Source of the DNA: Synergistaceae bacterium
Lineage (GTDB): Bacteria > Synergistota > Synergistia > Synergistales > Synergistaceae
Assembly: GCA_030523725.1 (NCBI GenBank)
Contig: JAUNHV010000002.1
Span: 62,001 to 126,000 of the forward strand
Direction of reading: 5' to 3'
Length of the DNA stretch: 64,000 nucleotides
The position numbers and the translations under genes were made by a program. Shown here one piece after another: positions 14,478 to 24,333 of this stretch. Within the stretch, counting starts at the first letter, position 1; each line of letters begins with the position of its first letter. The notes beneath the pieces are model-generated. The model was not told where the DNA came from. It was given only the letters and a program-made list of their open reading frames with translations, and made no database searches.

Positions 14478-17075
14478 TTGATTTCAAATTTTAGTGAAAA
14501 TGCAAAAAAAATGTTTCTTGAAGCGCGGTTGATAGCGCTTTCCTTGAAACATGCAATAATAACGCCTGAACACCTTCTCTTGGCTTTGTTGCAAAGTGGT
14601 GACCCCGTCATCTTAAAACTATTTGAGCAAAAGGGAGTCTCTATTCAAAATTTTGCAAATGTAATAAAGCAGATTGCTATTTCAACAACTAAGGTTGAGG
14701 AGTTGGCACAGGATGCTGACATGCCAATACATATAATGACTAAAAATATTATAGATACCTCAAAAGAAGAATCAAAGTTGATGGGGCTTACCTATGTTGG
14801 ATTGGAGCATATGTTTTTGGCATATCTTTCACAGGATAATCTGCCATGTGCTAATGTGTTTAAGGATGCAGGCTTCACTCTTGATGAAACAAGACAGGAA
14901 GTAGCCTTCATCATGTCTGGTGGAGTTCCACCTAAGCAGGAGGGACAAGCTGTTGAGACTAGCGAGCCAACTGAGCAGAAAACAAAAAAAGCTGAGCAGG
15001 AAGAGTCTATACACATGGAAGAAATCCGCCAGCTAGAGCGAGAGAAAAGAAAAAAGCGTGGCAAACAAAAAAGACAAACGCCAGTGCTTGATGCTTTTTC
15101 CGTTGACCTTACTGCAATGGCGCAGGATGGAACGCTTGATCCTGTTATTGGAAGAGAATCTCAGCTTGCACGATTGATACAGATTCTTGCACGCAGAACA
15201 AAGAATAATCCTGTCCTTTTGGGGGATCCCGGCGTTGGTAAAACTGCTATTGTTGAGGGGCTTGCTCAAAAAATCATAAAAGGAGAAATCCCGTTTAATT
15301 TGCGTGGTTGCCGTGTATTAAAATTAAATATGGCAAACCTTGTTGCTGGGACACGCTACAGAGGAGAGTTTGAAGAAAGAATTTCACGTCTCGTTGCCGA
15401 AGTTGTGCAGTCGAAAGATGTAATACTTTTTATTGACGAGCTTCATACCATAATTGGTGCTGGTGGTGGTGAAGGGACATCTGATGCAGCTAACATATTG
15501 AAACCAGCTTTATCGCGCGGAGAATTTCAATTGATTGGAGCCACTACGACTAGGGAATACCGCCTTTTTATTGAAAAAGATCAAGCCCTCGAAAGACGTT
15601 TCCAGACGATAGATGTGCCAGAACCTACAGAGGAAGAGACGATTCAAATTTTGCGTGGACTTGCACCACGATATGCTGCTCATCACGGGGTAACCTTTTC
15701 TGACGAGGCAATAGTTGCGGCAACGCATCTTTCAAAGAAATATATTACAGACAGATTTCTTCCAGATAAGGCAATTGACTTGCTTGATGAAGCTGGTGCT
15801 GCTGTGAAAACTGAAAACTACACAATACCAGAAGAAGTAAAAATGCTCGATAACAATATTCAGTTACTAGATAGCATAAAAGAAAAGGCGGCACAGAGTG
15901 AGCAATTTGATTTAGCAATTTACTATAGAGACACAATTGATGTTATGAGGCAAGAAGCAGAAATAACCAAAAAATTACGTCTTGAAAAAATAAAAAACGC
16001 TTGTCCTGTTATAACAAAAAAAGAAATAGCTCAAGTAGTAAGCATGTCTACCGGTATCCCTGTTGCACGTATGACAGAAGAAGAGAATAAAAAGTATCTT
16101 GAAATGGAGTCGATTTTGAAAAAATCACTCATTGGACAGGATGAGGCAGTCAGTGCTGTTTGTCGTGCTATTCGTCGTGGTCTTTCTGCTATGAAAGATC
16201 CGAGAAAGCCTGTGGGTTCATTCTTGTTTCTAGGTCCGACTGGGGTCGGTAAAACAGAACTAGCCAAGGTTCTTTGTGACTTTATGTTTAATGATAGAGA
16301 TGCTCTCATCCGTTTTGATATGTCTGAGTTTATGGAGCGTCACGAGGTGTCAAAACTAATTGGTTCGCCTCCTGGCTATGTTGGATTTGACGAAGGTGGA
16401 AAGTTGACAGATGCAGTGAAACGTCATCCGTATTCTGTAGTATTATTTGACGAGATTGAAAAAGCTCATCCGGATGTGTTTAATCTGTTATTACAGGTGC
16501 TTGATGATGGGCGATTGACGGATGGACAGGGGCGTTTCACAGATTTTAGTAATTGTGTCATTATTATGACTAGTAATGCTGGCGTTAAGGAAGGAAATTC
16601 CTTACGGCATCTTGGTTTTACATCTGAGCAGGAAGGGACAAAACGTGATAGAGAAAAATTTATTTCGACGGTAAAAGACGCAGCTAAAAAGCTTTTTAGA
16701 CCGGAATTTTTGAATAGGATTGATGAAACTTGTGTTTTTAACTTCCTTGACAAAGATGAATTGACAAGTATAGTTAATCTTATGCTAAACTCCTTGAAAG
16801 AAAGAGCCATGGAGCAGGAAATCACGCTAAATGTGGATCAATTCGCTGTGGACTACATATTGGGAAAAGGTACGAATCGTGAATATGGTGCAAGACCTTT
16901 GAAGCGCGCAATTCAAAATCTTGTAGAGGATCCTGTATCTGATATTATCCTTTCTGGTGAAGCTGAAAAAGGAGATACTATCTTCATTTCTCATGAAGAT
17001 GGAGCAGACAAACTATCCTTAAAGGTTGATAAGCATTATGACAGTCAAAACGATGAAAATAAAGAGGGCGCATAA
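14478..17075 (+). CDS. clpC: ATP-dependent Clp protease ATPase subunit ClpC
   Basis: AAA+ unfoldase that feeds substrates to ClpP. Order: double Clp-N repeat (about 1-145), a charged linker (about 155-200, rich in E, K and Q), first AAA+ module with Walker A GDPGVGKT (about 249-256) and Walker B LFIDELHT, a middle domain with a UVR-like segment (about 425-460), then second AAA+ module with GPTGVGKT (about 586-593) and the C-terminal D2-small domain. At 865 aa it is somewhat longer than typical ClpC because of the linker. The TTG start follows TTGGAGA. A hairpin overlapping the stop codon ends the operon. Confidence 0.96.
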   Translation: MISNFSENAKKMFLEARLIALSLKHAIITPEHLLLALLQSGDPVILKLFEQKGVSIQNFANVIKQIAISTTKVEELAQDADMPIHIMTKNIIDTSKEESKLMGLTYVGLEHMFLAYLSQDNLPCANVFKDAGFTLDETRQEVAFIMSGGVPPKQEGQAVETSEPTEQKTKKAEQEESIHMEEIRQLEREKRKKRGKQKRQTPVLDAFSVDLTAMAQDGTLDPVIGRESQLARLIQILARRTKNNPVLLGDPGVGKTAIVEGLAQKIIKGEIPFNLRGCRVLKLNMANLVAGTRYRGEFEERISRLVAEVVQSKDVILFIDELHTIIGAGGGEGTSDAANILKPALSRGEFQLIGATTTREYRLFIEKDQALERRFQTIDVPEPTEEETIQILRGLAPRYAAHHGVTFSDEAIVAATHLSKKYITDRFLPDKAIDLLDEAGAAVKTENYTIPEEVKMLDNNIQLLDSIKEKAAQSEQFDLAIYYRDTIDVMRQEAEITKKLRLEKIKNACPVITKKEIAQVVSMSTGIPVARMTEEENKKYLEMESILKKSLIGQDEAVSAVCRAIRRGLSAMKDPRKPVGSFLFLGPTGVGKTELAKVLCDFMFNDRDALIRFDMSEFMERHEVSKLIGSPPGYVGFDEGGKLTDAVKRHPYSVVLFDEIEKAHPDVFNLLLQVLDDGRLTDGQGRFTDFSNCVIIMTSNAGVKEGNSLRHLGFTSEQEGTKRDREKFISTVKDAAKKLFRPEFLNRIDETCVFNFLDKDELTSIVNLMLNSLKERAMEQEITLNVDQFAVDYILGKGTNREYGARPLKRAIQNLVEDPVSDIILSGEAEKGDTIFISHEDGADKLSLKVDKHYDSQNDENKEGA

Positions 17076-17086
17076 CACCCTCTTTT
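17061..17086 (+). terminator. Terminator of the ctsR-mcsA-clpC operon
   Basis: AAAGAGGG (17061-17068) pairs with CCCTCTTT (17078-17085), continuing into TTTTG. The left arm is inside the last clpC codons. Confidence 0.75.
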
Positions 17087-17093
17087 GTAACGA

Positions 17094-17831
17094 ATGTGGA
17101 AATTAAAAATGCGGCAAATTACTAAACAAGTGCGAAATAAAGAGACCAAATTTGATTCACCGGGATTTTCTATAGATTTTTCCGGTAAAAAAATCGTTTT
17201 TGTTAGGCATGGAAAGTCTATTTGGAATCTTGATTTTCGTTATCAGGGACGAACCGATATTGAGCTTTGTCAGGAAGGTATAGACGGAGCGTTTCGTGTT
17301 GCAAAAAGGCTTAAACAATTTCCCGCAGATGTCATTATTACAAGTCCGTTAAAACGAGCATATGTTACAGCAAGGATAATATCAGCGGAAAATGGCGATG
17401 TGCCAATTGAAAAGAACCCATTGCTTATCGAAGCTGATTTTGGCAAACTTGAAGGTAAGACAATTCAAGAGATTAACGAAATTTATGGTCAAGAAATTTT
17501 CATACAATGGAAGAAAAATTTGCTTGATAATACGTTATTCGGAGGAGAAAGTGCGGTAGAAATTATTACTCGCCATAAAAAATTTGTTCAAAAATTATTG
17601 AAAAGAGCAGAAAAAAATATAGTGTTAGTCGGTCATGGTGCAGAGGCGAGAGCTCTGTTTATCACGCTCCTAGGCGAAAAACCGAGTAGTATATTTTGGA
17701 AATGTGCTATAGAAAATTGCAGTATTAGTACATTTCTTCAAAAAGATGATAGTTTTACTTTGTATACCATAAACGATACACTTCACCATAAGGTACCTGG
17801 AGATTTAATTTCATCAATTCCTATATTCTAA
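17094..17831 (+). CDS. Histidine phosphatase (phosphoglycerate mutase-like) family protein
   Basis: The RHG signature FVRHGKSIWN lies around residue 40, with TSPLKRAY (second basic motif), an acidic IEADFGKLEG and the late catalytic His in VLVGHGAEARA. This is the branch of small broad-range phosphatases rather than glycolytic mutase, judging by length and by the missing mutase-specific insert. An N-terminal extension of about 30 residues precedes the domain. Two in-frame ATGs (17094, 17109) compete and neither has a convincing ribosome site. The gene stands alone after the clp operon. Substrate unknown. Confidence 0.85.
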   Translation: MWKLKMRQITKQVRNKETKFDSPGFSIDFSGKKIVFVRHGKSIWNLDFRYQGRTDIELCQEGIDGAFRVAKRLKQFPADVIITSPLKRAYVTARIISAENGDVPIEKNPLLIEADFGKLEGKTIQEINEIYGQEIFIQWKKNLLDNTLFGGESAVEIITRHKKFVQKLLKRAEKNIVLVGHGAEARALFITLLGEKPSSIFWKCAIENCSISTFLQKDDSFTLYTINDTLHHKVPGDLISSIPIF

Positions 17832-18192
17832 TAGTTTTAGGTTGATTTTCGTATTAACACTAAGGTACTGTTAGTGAGTGGGTATTTTCATTTTACAAAA
17901 TTAAATAGTTATGTTAAAATACATAATGTGTGCTTTCATGATATGTGAAAGTGTGTTTGTGAAGTTAGAATGTCCAGAGTATTCAAGTGTGATCTTGTCG
18001 AATGGAGAATTAGATCTTTCGCAAAAGTAAAATCTAAGACGAAATAAGATGTAGTTTTGGAATCAGTTGGGGAACAAACATCAGGGAGCTTTTAGCCCTT
18101 GTTTAAGTTAGGGAGCAAAATTTGCGCAGTAATTCAGGGAATAGATTCATAATAAGAAAAAATAGAGAATTACAGTCAAAGGAGCAGTTGTT
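17832..18192 (+). other. 361-nt intergenic region: promoter and long leader of bamA
   Basis: No gene of credible length is present. CACTAA/TTAGTG can pair just after the phosphatase gene but no U-run follows. A good promoter lies at 17892-17920, leaving a leader of roughly 265 nt before bamA. In that leader CTTTCA/TGAAAG (17933-17951) and a nested TTAGAT-CTTT/AAAG-ATCTAA hairpin (18010-18037) are visible, plus two GGGAGC boxes at about 18085 and 18112. I recognise no riboswitch class. Confidence 0.5.
17892..17920 (+). promoter_or_regulatory. Promoter of the bamA-lpx block
   Basis: TTTACA (17892-17897), exact 17-nt spacer, TAAAAT (17915-17920) with TGT directly ahead as an extended -10. Confidence 0.65.
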
Positions 18193-20286
18193 ATGAAAAA
18201 AGTATGTCAGTATCTTTTCTGTGTAAGTCTCGTCTTCGTATTAATGCTCGGAGCTTTTTCAGTAAGTTATGCTGAGGAAATTATGGCACAAGGTCAAGAA
18301 GAGCCAAAAAATGAACAGAAAACAGGACAGAAGGAAGAACGAAAAGTAGAACAGGACATCGAACAAAGCAGTAAAAATACTGTTTCTACCATTGAGCAAT
18401 CAAAGGTAGATAAAGATGCTTCGAAGTCCGTGTCTACTTCAGAACAACCTAACTCTATTAACTCCACGGAAATTTCTCCTAAAGCGCCTAACATTTTAAA
18501 AGACACGTATAAAAGAAAGGCTAGTTCGGCAACTACGATAGTAGAGTTCGATGTAAGTGGAAATGATCAGGTTACCAAAGAACACATTTTGAGCGTTTGT
18601 ACATCAAAGATTGGAGAGGAAATTGATGAAGAAAAGTTGCGCAAGGATGCAGAAGCTATTTTCGAGCTTGGTTTCTTTGGTATGACTGATTATGAGGTTG
18701 TGGATGTTGACGGTGGCTTGAAGGTTACATTTGTTGTTACAGAAAACCCGAAAATTGAAGAAATTGATTTTGAGGGTAATACTGTATACAAGACCGACGA
18801 ACTTCGTTCAATTCTTTTTACTCAACCTGGTATGATTTTTAACAGAACTTTTTTCAGAAACGATATTCAACGTATTAAGGAAAAATATCAAAATGATGGT
18901 TATTCAATGACTACTGTTAAAGATGTTCGTATAGAAGGTGAAAAAATTACCATCATAATTGCAGAGCCTGTTGTTTCTCAAGTAATTGTGCAAGGTAATA
19001 AGTACACTAAACGTTATGTCATTGATCGTTATCTAAAAGTCAAGTCAGGGGAGGTTTTTAACGCAAATAAGCTTCGTCAGTCAATAACGCGTTTGCAGGC
19101 ATTAGGCTATTTTAGCGATGTAAATGTTAGTTTTGATAGTGGTGATACGCCAGATGAAATGCTTGTCATTATTACGGTTGAGGAAGCAAGGACTGGTAAG
19201 CTTGGCTTTAACGTTTCCTACGGAACGCAGAGTGGCTTTGGTGGCGGTATTACCTATGAAAACAGCAACATAGGTGGCAATGGAATGAGGCTAGTCGTTG
19301 GTTTTGAGATTGGTAGAAGAAGCAACTATTGGGCATCCTATGAGCAGCCTTACATGTCCGGCAAGGTATTATCTTGGAAGGTAGGCGCGTATCGTAGAAT
19401 GTGGAATGATGTTTACTATTACTACAACAGTAAACGTATATTAGAATATGACAGAGACAAGTATGGTGTTTATTTTGGATTTGGAAAACTATTTAAGGAT
19501 GAATCCCGTTATAGTTGGTATGCGTTGCTTGACTGGCACAACACGAGAAATAGTAATATGAAGGTTGATTCCAACTGGACTGACTATGCACGAGATAAAA
19601 GTGATTTGATTAAAAAAGCTGGGCTTAATCCAGCTAAACAAAGTGACGTCGTTGATTTTATTAGTGCGCGTGAGCTTCGTGATGGTAATTATTATTCTTT
19701 AACACTGAGCGCTCGTCGCAACGGTCTTAGCGAATATGTTGTCTATCCGAAGGGAGACGTTGAGAGTGTGCATCTCCAAGTTGGATATGCAAGTATTACT
19801 GGATCAAGCAATACCTACTTGAAATATTGGTTTGATGGTCGTGTGTATTTTCCACTTAATAAAATCTTTTCTGGTATAATTGACAGTGAGCTTTTTGATG
19901 GTTTTGATGGGGTGCCTTTGTCTCTTGCAGCACGTGCGATTATTGGTAGTTCTACAGGAACGGTTCCATATGATGAAATGTACGAGGTCGGAGGTGACAC
20001 TACGCTTCGCGGATATGATAATGACTTTTTGCATGGTGAACAGATGTTCTTAGGAAATATTGAACTTCGTTTACCTGTTGCAAAGATGGTTACCCTGGTT
20101 GGTTTCTATGATATTGGTGGTGCATGGGGTGGTAACAGTGGTTGCCTAGATGGAAGTTTTCTATCTAATATGCAGTCAGCACCTGGTGTTGGTATAAGAC
20201 TAAATACACCAATGGGAAATATGCGTCTCGATTATGCAAATGGTGACGAAGGACGTTTCCATTTTGGCTTTGGCGACATGTTCTAA
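18193..20286 (+). CDS. bamA: BamA/Omp85 outer-membrane protein assembly factor
   Basis: Inserts beta-barrel proteins into the outer membrane. A signal peptide (MKKVCQYLFCVSLVFVLMLG, cut after SYA) is followed by an unusual hydrophilic stretch rich in E, Q, K and S (about 30-95). Three POTRA-like repeats then cover about 110-330 (TTIVEFDVSGNDQV, KIEEIDFEGN, VSQVIVQGNKYTKR), and a 16-strand-type barrel fills the rest. The conserved loop motif GGDTTLRGYDND (near 600) and the C-terminal phenylalanine (HFGFGDMF) fit BamA. AAAGGAG precedes the ATG. It heads the envelope block, with lpxD about 100 nt downstream after a terminator-like hairpin. Confidence 0.93.
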   Translation: MKKVCQYLFCVSLVFVLMLGAFSVSYAEEIMAQGQEEPKNEQKTGQKEERKVEQDIEQSSKNTVSTIEQSKVDKDASKSVSTSEQPNSINSTEISPKAPNILKDTYKRKASSATTIVEFDVSGNDQVTKEHILSVCTSKIGEEIDEEKLRKDAEAIFELGFFGMTDYEVVDVDGGLKVTFVVTENPKIEEIDFEGNTVYKTDELRSILFTQPGMIFNRTFFRNDIQRIKEKYQNDGYSMTTVKDVRIEGEKITIIIAEPVVSQVIVQGNKYTKRYVIDRYLKVKSGEVFNANKLRQSITRLQALGYFSDVNVSFDSGDTPDEMLVIITVEEARTGKLGFNVSYGTQSGFGGGITYENSNIGGNGMRLVVGFEIGRRSNYWASYEQPYMSGKVLSWKVGAYRRMWNDVYYYYNSKRILEYDRDKYGVYFGFGKLFKDESRYSWYALLDWHNTRNSNMKVDSNWTDYARDKSDLIKKAGLNPAKQSDVVDFISARELRDGNYYSLTLSARRNGLSEYVVYPKGDVESVHLQVGYASITGSSNTYLKYWFDGRVYFPLNKIFSGIIDSELFDGFDGVPLSLAARAIIGSSTGTVPYDEMYEVGGDTTLRGYDNDFLHGEQMFLGNIELRLPVAKMVTLVGFYDIGGAWGGNSGCLDGSFLSNMQSAPGVGIRLNTPMGNMRLDYANGDEGRFHFGFGDMF

Positions 20287-20299
20287 TGAGAAATATGTA

Positions 20300-20346
20300 A
20301 ACAAAACAGCTGTGGTAAGTTTTCTTGCCACGGTTTGTTTTTTTCT
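20300..20346 (+). terminator. Hairpin with U-run after bamA
   Basis: AAACA...GTGGTAAG pairs with CTTGCCAC...TTTGTTT, with internal mismatches, and is followed by a long T-rich run (TTTTTTTCTTTTTT). It should end or attenuate the bamA transcript before lpxD. Confidence 0.7.
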
Positions 20347-20388
20347 TTTTTCCTGCTCTAACAAAGGATTTACTCTAGGAGTATCAAG

Positions 20389-21408
20389 ATGAAACAATAT
20401 ACATTAAAAGAAATTGCAAGTATAACTGGTGGGAAAATAGTGGGTGATGAAACACTTATCATTAACGGTGTTTCTGCTCCTGATAGTTATGTGCAAGGCA
20501 CAATTTGCCCGCTTTGGGAAAAAAAATATGAAAAATATGTAATGCCAGAGATGGTTCTTTTTACAGTTGAAGGTCAAGTTGCAGAGTGCGCATCTGGAAT
20601 AGTGTTTGACAAAAACCCTAAAGAAGAATTGATTAAGTTACTTAATCTTTTTGACGAGTCCCCCAAAGAAGATGCAATGCAAAATGATCTTATTGCACCT
20701 GATGCAAAAATTTCTGAAACAGCCACTGTATGTGTGGGCGCAATCATAAAAAGTGGAGCTGTCATTTCTGATGGTGCTATAATAAAAGAGTATGCAGTTA
20801 TTGGAGAGAATGTTTTCATAGGGAAAGGGACAATTGTTGAAAGTCATGTTGTAATATATCATGGAACAATCATCGAGGATGAATGTATAATACGCTCTCA
20901 TGCTGTTATTGGTTGTCCGGGATTTGGCTTCATGCCGGATAAAGAATGTGGCATTGTCCGCGTGCCACAAATTGGCATTGCCCACATCAAACGTGGAGTT
21001 GAAGTTGGTGCTTATTCTTCTATAGACAGGGCTACCTTTGGAGAAACACTTATTGGAGATTTTACAAAAATAGATAGTCACGTAAAAATTGGACATAATT
21101 GTCGTATAGGAACGTTTTGTGTTTTCTGTGGTAGAGTTGGACTTGCTGGCAGTACGATAGTTGGTAATGGTGTTACTTTTGCGGCTGGTAGTGGAGCTGG
21201 AAATCACGTTACGATTGGAGATGGTGTAATGGTTGGTGGTCTTTCCGGAGTCTCTACGAATATTCCTGCTGGGGCTGTGGTCTCAGGATTTCCTGCACAG
21301 GATCATAAAAAGGAACTCCGTTATCAGGCCTCTTTGCGTCGAGTGCCAGATTTGATAAAGAAAATTAAGGAGCTTGAAATAAAATTAGAAAAGCTTGAAG
21401 GTAATTAA
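20389..21408 (+). CDS. lpxD: UDP-3-O-(3-hydroxyacyl)glucosamine N-acyltransferase
   Basis: Third lipid A enzyme, adding the N-linked hydroxyacyl chain from acyl-ACP. The N-terminal uridine-binding domain (about 1-100) precedes left-handed beta-helix hexapeptide repeats (about 105-290) and a C-terminal helix. The catalytic His lies in HVKIGHNCRIG; the GFGFMPD-type segment and GVTFAAGSGAGNHVTIGDG are family features. Length 339 aa is normal. CTAGGAG is well placed before the ATG. Its stop is one base before the lpxC ATG, so the two are tightly linked. Confidence 0.95.
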   Translation: MKQYTLKEIASITGGKIVGDETLIINGVSAPDSYVQGTICPLWEKKYEKYVMPEMVLFTVEGQVAECASGIVFDKNPKEELIKLLNLFDESPKEDAMQNDLIAPDAKISETATVCVGAIIKSGAVISDGAIIKEYAVIGENVFIGKGTIVESHVVIYHGTIIEDECIIRSHAVIGCPGFGFMPDKECGIVRVPQIGIAHIKRGVEVGAYSSIDRATFGETLIGDFTKIDSHVKIGHNCRIGTFCVFCGRVGLAGSTIVGNGVTFAAGSGAGNHVTIGDGVMVGGLSGVSTNIPAGAVVSGFPAQDHKKELRYQASLRRVPDLIKKIKELEIKLEKLEGN

Positions 21409-21409
21409 A

Positions 21410-22231
21410 ATGAAAACATTAGCAAGAGAATTAACCTTCAATGGAATAGGGCTTCATAGTGGACAGGAAGCATGTGTTACACTTTGTCCTTATGATAAGC
21501 AAGGTATATACTTTGAAAATAAAAATGGTGTTTGTTCAATTACAGAGGCAGAGTTAGCTGAAGATTCTCGTCTTACGGCTTTTCGTTTGCCAAATGGAGT
21601 TGTAGTTCGCACTGCTGAGCATATGCTTGGCGCTATCATTGGCATGGGGCTAGATTCTGTTCTCATAAAGAGCAAGTTTGAAGAAATCCCGATTTTGGAT
21701 GGAAGCGCGGAAGTTTTTGTTGGGCAAATAAAAGATAACATTGTTGATGATGACCAACCTATTAAGAAGCTGTTCATTTCTTCTCCTGTTTCCGTGATGG
21801 AGCAAAATGGATGTAGATTAGTAATAGCTCTGCCATCTGAAGTGTTAAAAATAACTTATACTATTGATTATTCCGGAACACCGGTCGAAATTCAAACAGT
21901 GACTTATGAAATAAATCCAGTGAATTTTATTAACATAATCTGTAAAGCTAGAACCTTTGGTTTGACACGGGAATTTGAATTTCTGAAAAAAAATGGTCTT
22001 GCTCGCGGGGGTTCATTAGAGAACGCAATGGTCTTTGATGAGCGTGGTCTTGCAGATGGGCAAGAACTTCGTTTCCCTTTGGAGTGCGTTACACATAAGG
22101 TGCTAGACCTATTAGGGGACCTTGCATTGCTTGGACAAGCTCCAATTGGACATTATATTGCTCATTGTGCTGGGCATTCAACTCATGGATTGTTACGAAA
22201 TAAATTAATAAAGATATTAAATATGCAGTAG
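21410..22231 (+). CDS. lpxC: UDP-3-O-acyl-N-acetylglucosamine deacetylase
   Basis: Zinc deacetylase that commits the pathway to lipid A. Zinc ligands are visible: H71 in TAEHMLGAI, and His/Asp in VTHKVLDLLGD; the general catalytic His is in AGHSTHG near the C-terminus. GLHSG at the N-terminus and KARTFGL fit the family. The ATG at 21410 is preferred (GAAGG upstream inside lpxD) over the TTG at 21395. Length 273 aa, without fusion to FabZ. The next gene, 12 nt on, is lpxA; the usual fabZ between them is missing. Confidence 0.96.
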   Translation: MKTLARELTFNGIGLHSGQEACVTLCPYDKQGIYFENKNGVCSITEAELAEDSRLTAFRLPNGVVVRTAEHMLGAIIGMGLDSVLIKSKFEEIPILDGSAEVFVGQIKDNIVDDDQPIKKLFISSPVSVMEQNGCRLVIALPSEVLKITYTIDYSGTPVEIQTVTYEINPVNFINIICKARTFGLTREFEFLKKNGLARGGSLENAMVFDERGLADGQELRFPLECVTHKVLDLLGDLALLGQAPIGHYIAHCAGHSTHGLLRNKLIKILNMQ

Positions 22232-22243
22232 GAGATTATAGCG

Positions 22244-23068
22244 ATGGCTAACATTAAAATTCATCCAACAGCAATAGTCTCGAAAGATGCTCAGATTGCA
22301 TCAAATGTCGAGATTGGTGCTTATTGTGTTGTTGATGGTAAGGTGGAAATAGGCGAAGGCACGATTCTTCGCCCATTTTCACGTGTTTGTGATTATACAA
22401 AAATTGGTAAAAATTGCCGTATACATGAGCACGCGGTCATTGGTGGTCCACCACAAGACCTAAGTTACAAAGGTGAAATTACTTGGGCTATCCTAGGTGA
22501 TGGGGTTACATGTCGTGAATATGTAACAATAAACCGAGCAACAGGCGAAGGTGAAACGACAGAGATAGGTGACGGATGTTTTATTATGGAAAACGTGCAC
22601 TGCGCTCATAATGTGAAGACAGGCAAAGGATGTACGATCGCTAATAAAAATGGTATAGCGGGTCATGTTCATATTGGTGACTATGCTGTTATTGGTGGCA
22701 TGAGCGGGTTTCATCAGTTTGTGCACATAGGTTCTTATTGTATGGTTGGTGGAATGAGCAGACTTACTCAAGATATTCCTCCCTTTATGATGGCGGTTGG
22801 TGCACCAGTTAGAGTTTATGATATAAACAAGGTTGGACTTCGTCGTCATGGCTTTAGCCAAGCGCAAAGAACAAAAATCCACAATCTGTACAAAAAAATT
22901 TACGATGAAGGGTTGCTTTTTAAGGAAGCTATCGCCGAAATTGAAAAAGAATTTCCTACGGATCCTGAGGCTATATTAATACTGGACTTTGCACGTTCAA
23001 CGATCCGTGGCTTTGCTCCACGTTTTACGAAAGATACGAGAAACTCCTGTCCTGAAGGTATGGCTTAA
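22244..23068 (+). CDS. lpxA: UDP-N-acetylglucosamine O-acyltransferase
   Basis: First enzyme of lipid A synthesis, transferring a 3-hydroxyacyl chain from acyl-ACP to UDP-GlcNAc. Left-handed beta-helix hexapeptide repeats run from about 5 to 190 with the catalytic His in the MENVHCAHNV segment, then MSGFHQFVHIG and the helical C-terminal domain opening DINKVGLRRHGFS. Length 274 aa. AGGAG lies upstream of the ATG. It lies between lpxC and the LptF/LptG permease; lpxB and lpxI/H are not in the window. Confidence 0.96.
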   Translation: MANIKIHPTAIVSKDAQIASNVEIGAYCVVDGKVEIGEGTILRPFSRVCDYTKIGKNCRIHEHAVIGGPPQDLSYKGEITWAILGDGVTCREYVTINRATGEGETTEIGDGCFIMENVHCAHNVKTGKGCTIANKNGIAGHVHIGDYAVIGGMSGFHQFVHIGSYCMVGGMSRLTQDIPPFMMAVGAPVRVYDINKVGLRRHGFSQAQRTKIHNLYKKIYDEGLLFKEAIAEIEKEFPTDPEAILILDFARSTIRGFAPRFTKDTRNSCPEGMA

Positions 23069-23072
23069 AACT

Positions 23073-24188
23073 ATGAAGAAAGATTTTAAATTTAGAACCC
23101 TTGACAAATTTATATTGAACGAAATAAAGGGGCCATTTTTTTATGGTCTCGTGGCTTTTTCAATTTTGCTTGTAGCGGGAGGTTTGCTTTTTAAGACTGC
23201 ACAGTTGATTGTTGAAAAACATGTCCCCATACTTGTTGTGGCTAGGCTTTTTGTCTATAGTTTGCCACGCTTTGTTGTGCTCACCTTTCCGATGAGTTGT
23301 CTGCTTGCTTCTCTTTTGGGATTTGGTAAACTTTCTTCTAATTCTGAGTTGGTAGCCTTGAAGTCTGCTGGGCTTTCCTTTAATCGAATTACACGCCCAA
23401 TCGTACTTTGTGCAGTCTTCATTGTCTTTGCAATGTTTTTCTTGAACGAGGCAGTAGTGCCTATGAGTGAAAAGGCAGCGCAAAACGTGCTCCGTTATGA
23501 AATCCTTCATGAACAAGCACCTATCTTTACTGCTAAAACTTTTTTTAAGGAAGAAGAAGATGGTTTGATAAAGCGTATGTTCTACATAGACATAATAGAT
23601 AATAGAACAAAAACAATGTACAACATTGTCTCTCAAGAATTTACAGAAGGAGTACTTACGCATATTGCTATTGCAACTCGTGCAAATTGGGAAAATGGTC
23701 AGTGGTATATGCATAACGGAGCAGTGTTTGAGATAGATACAAAGACAAAAAATGTGCAACAACTTTTTTCATTTGAAAAGCAAATATTACATATAAATCT
23801 AACACAGAGACAACTTATTGTTTCTCATGACACGCCTGATGAGATGACAATACCGGAACTTATAGATGCAATAAAAATAAAAAAACAGACTGGTGAATTT
23901 ACTGGTTGGCATGAAATGACACTTCATATGCGTTTTGCTGTTCCATGGGCGTGCCTTATATTTGCATTACTCGGTGCAGCACTTGGAAGTAGACCTCAAA
24001 GATCAAGTTCAAGTGTCGGACTTGGAATGTCGGTAATAATAATATTTGCTTACTATGTAATTTTGTCATTTTCTAGTGCCTTTGGCGAAAATGGTAAGGT
24101 ACATCCAGCAATTGCAGCTTGGTCTGCAAATGTAATATTTATATTTGTTTCTTTAAAGCTGTGTCGCAAGGCTAATGCTCTTGGCTAA
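23073..24188 (+). CDS. LptF/LptG family LPS export permease
   Basis: Membrane half of the Lpt ABC transporter that pulls LPS out of the inner membrane. About three helices at the N-terminus (LNEIKGPFFYGLVAFSILLV and two more), a periplasmic beta-jellyroll domain (about 145-270), then three helices at the C-terminus. The ATG at 23073, giving 371 aa, is preferred over the longer frame that begins inside lpxA; it lies 4 nt after the lpxA stop. Only one permease gene is here, whereas Proteobacteria have lptF and lptG side by side, so it either homodimerises or the partner is elsewhere. Confidence 0.88.
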   Translation: MKKDFKFRTLDKFILNEIKGPFFYGLVAFSILLVAGGLLFKTAQLIVEKHVPILVVARLFVYSLPRFVVLTFPMSCLLASLLGFGKLSSNSELVALKSAGLSFNRITRPIVLCAVFIVFAMFFLNEAVVPMSEKAAQNVLRYEILHEQAPIFTAKTFFKEEEDGLIKRMFYIDIIDNRTKTMYNIVSQEFTEGVLTHIAIATRANWENGQWYMHNGAVFEIDTKTKNVQQLFSFEKQILHINLTQRQLIVSHDTPDEMTIPELIDAIKIKKQTGEFTGWHEMTLHMRFAVPWACLIFALLGAALGSRPQRSSSSVGLGMSVIIIFAYYVILSFSSAFGENGKVHPAIAAWSANVIFIFVSLKLCRKANALG

Positions 24189-24333
24189 AAGATGTTTCCT
24201 TGGGTGAAGCGTTTTTGATGTTGTAGTATCTTTGTGTGGCATTTGAGCGAGTATTTTTTACGAAAGAGTTCATTGTTTTTTAGCTTACTTTATTAGATAT
24301 ATTCAATAATGCATATTTTTAGGAGGCATTTTT

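Noticed and set aside
24189-24333. T-box riboswitch upstream of ileS
   Set aside because: No T-box core sequence, specifier stem or terminator was found in the 145-nt gap.
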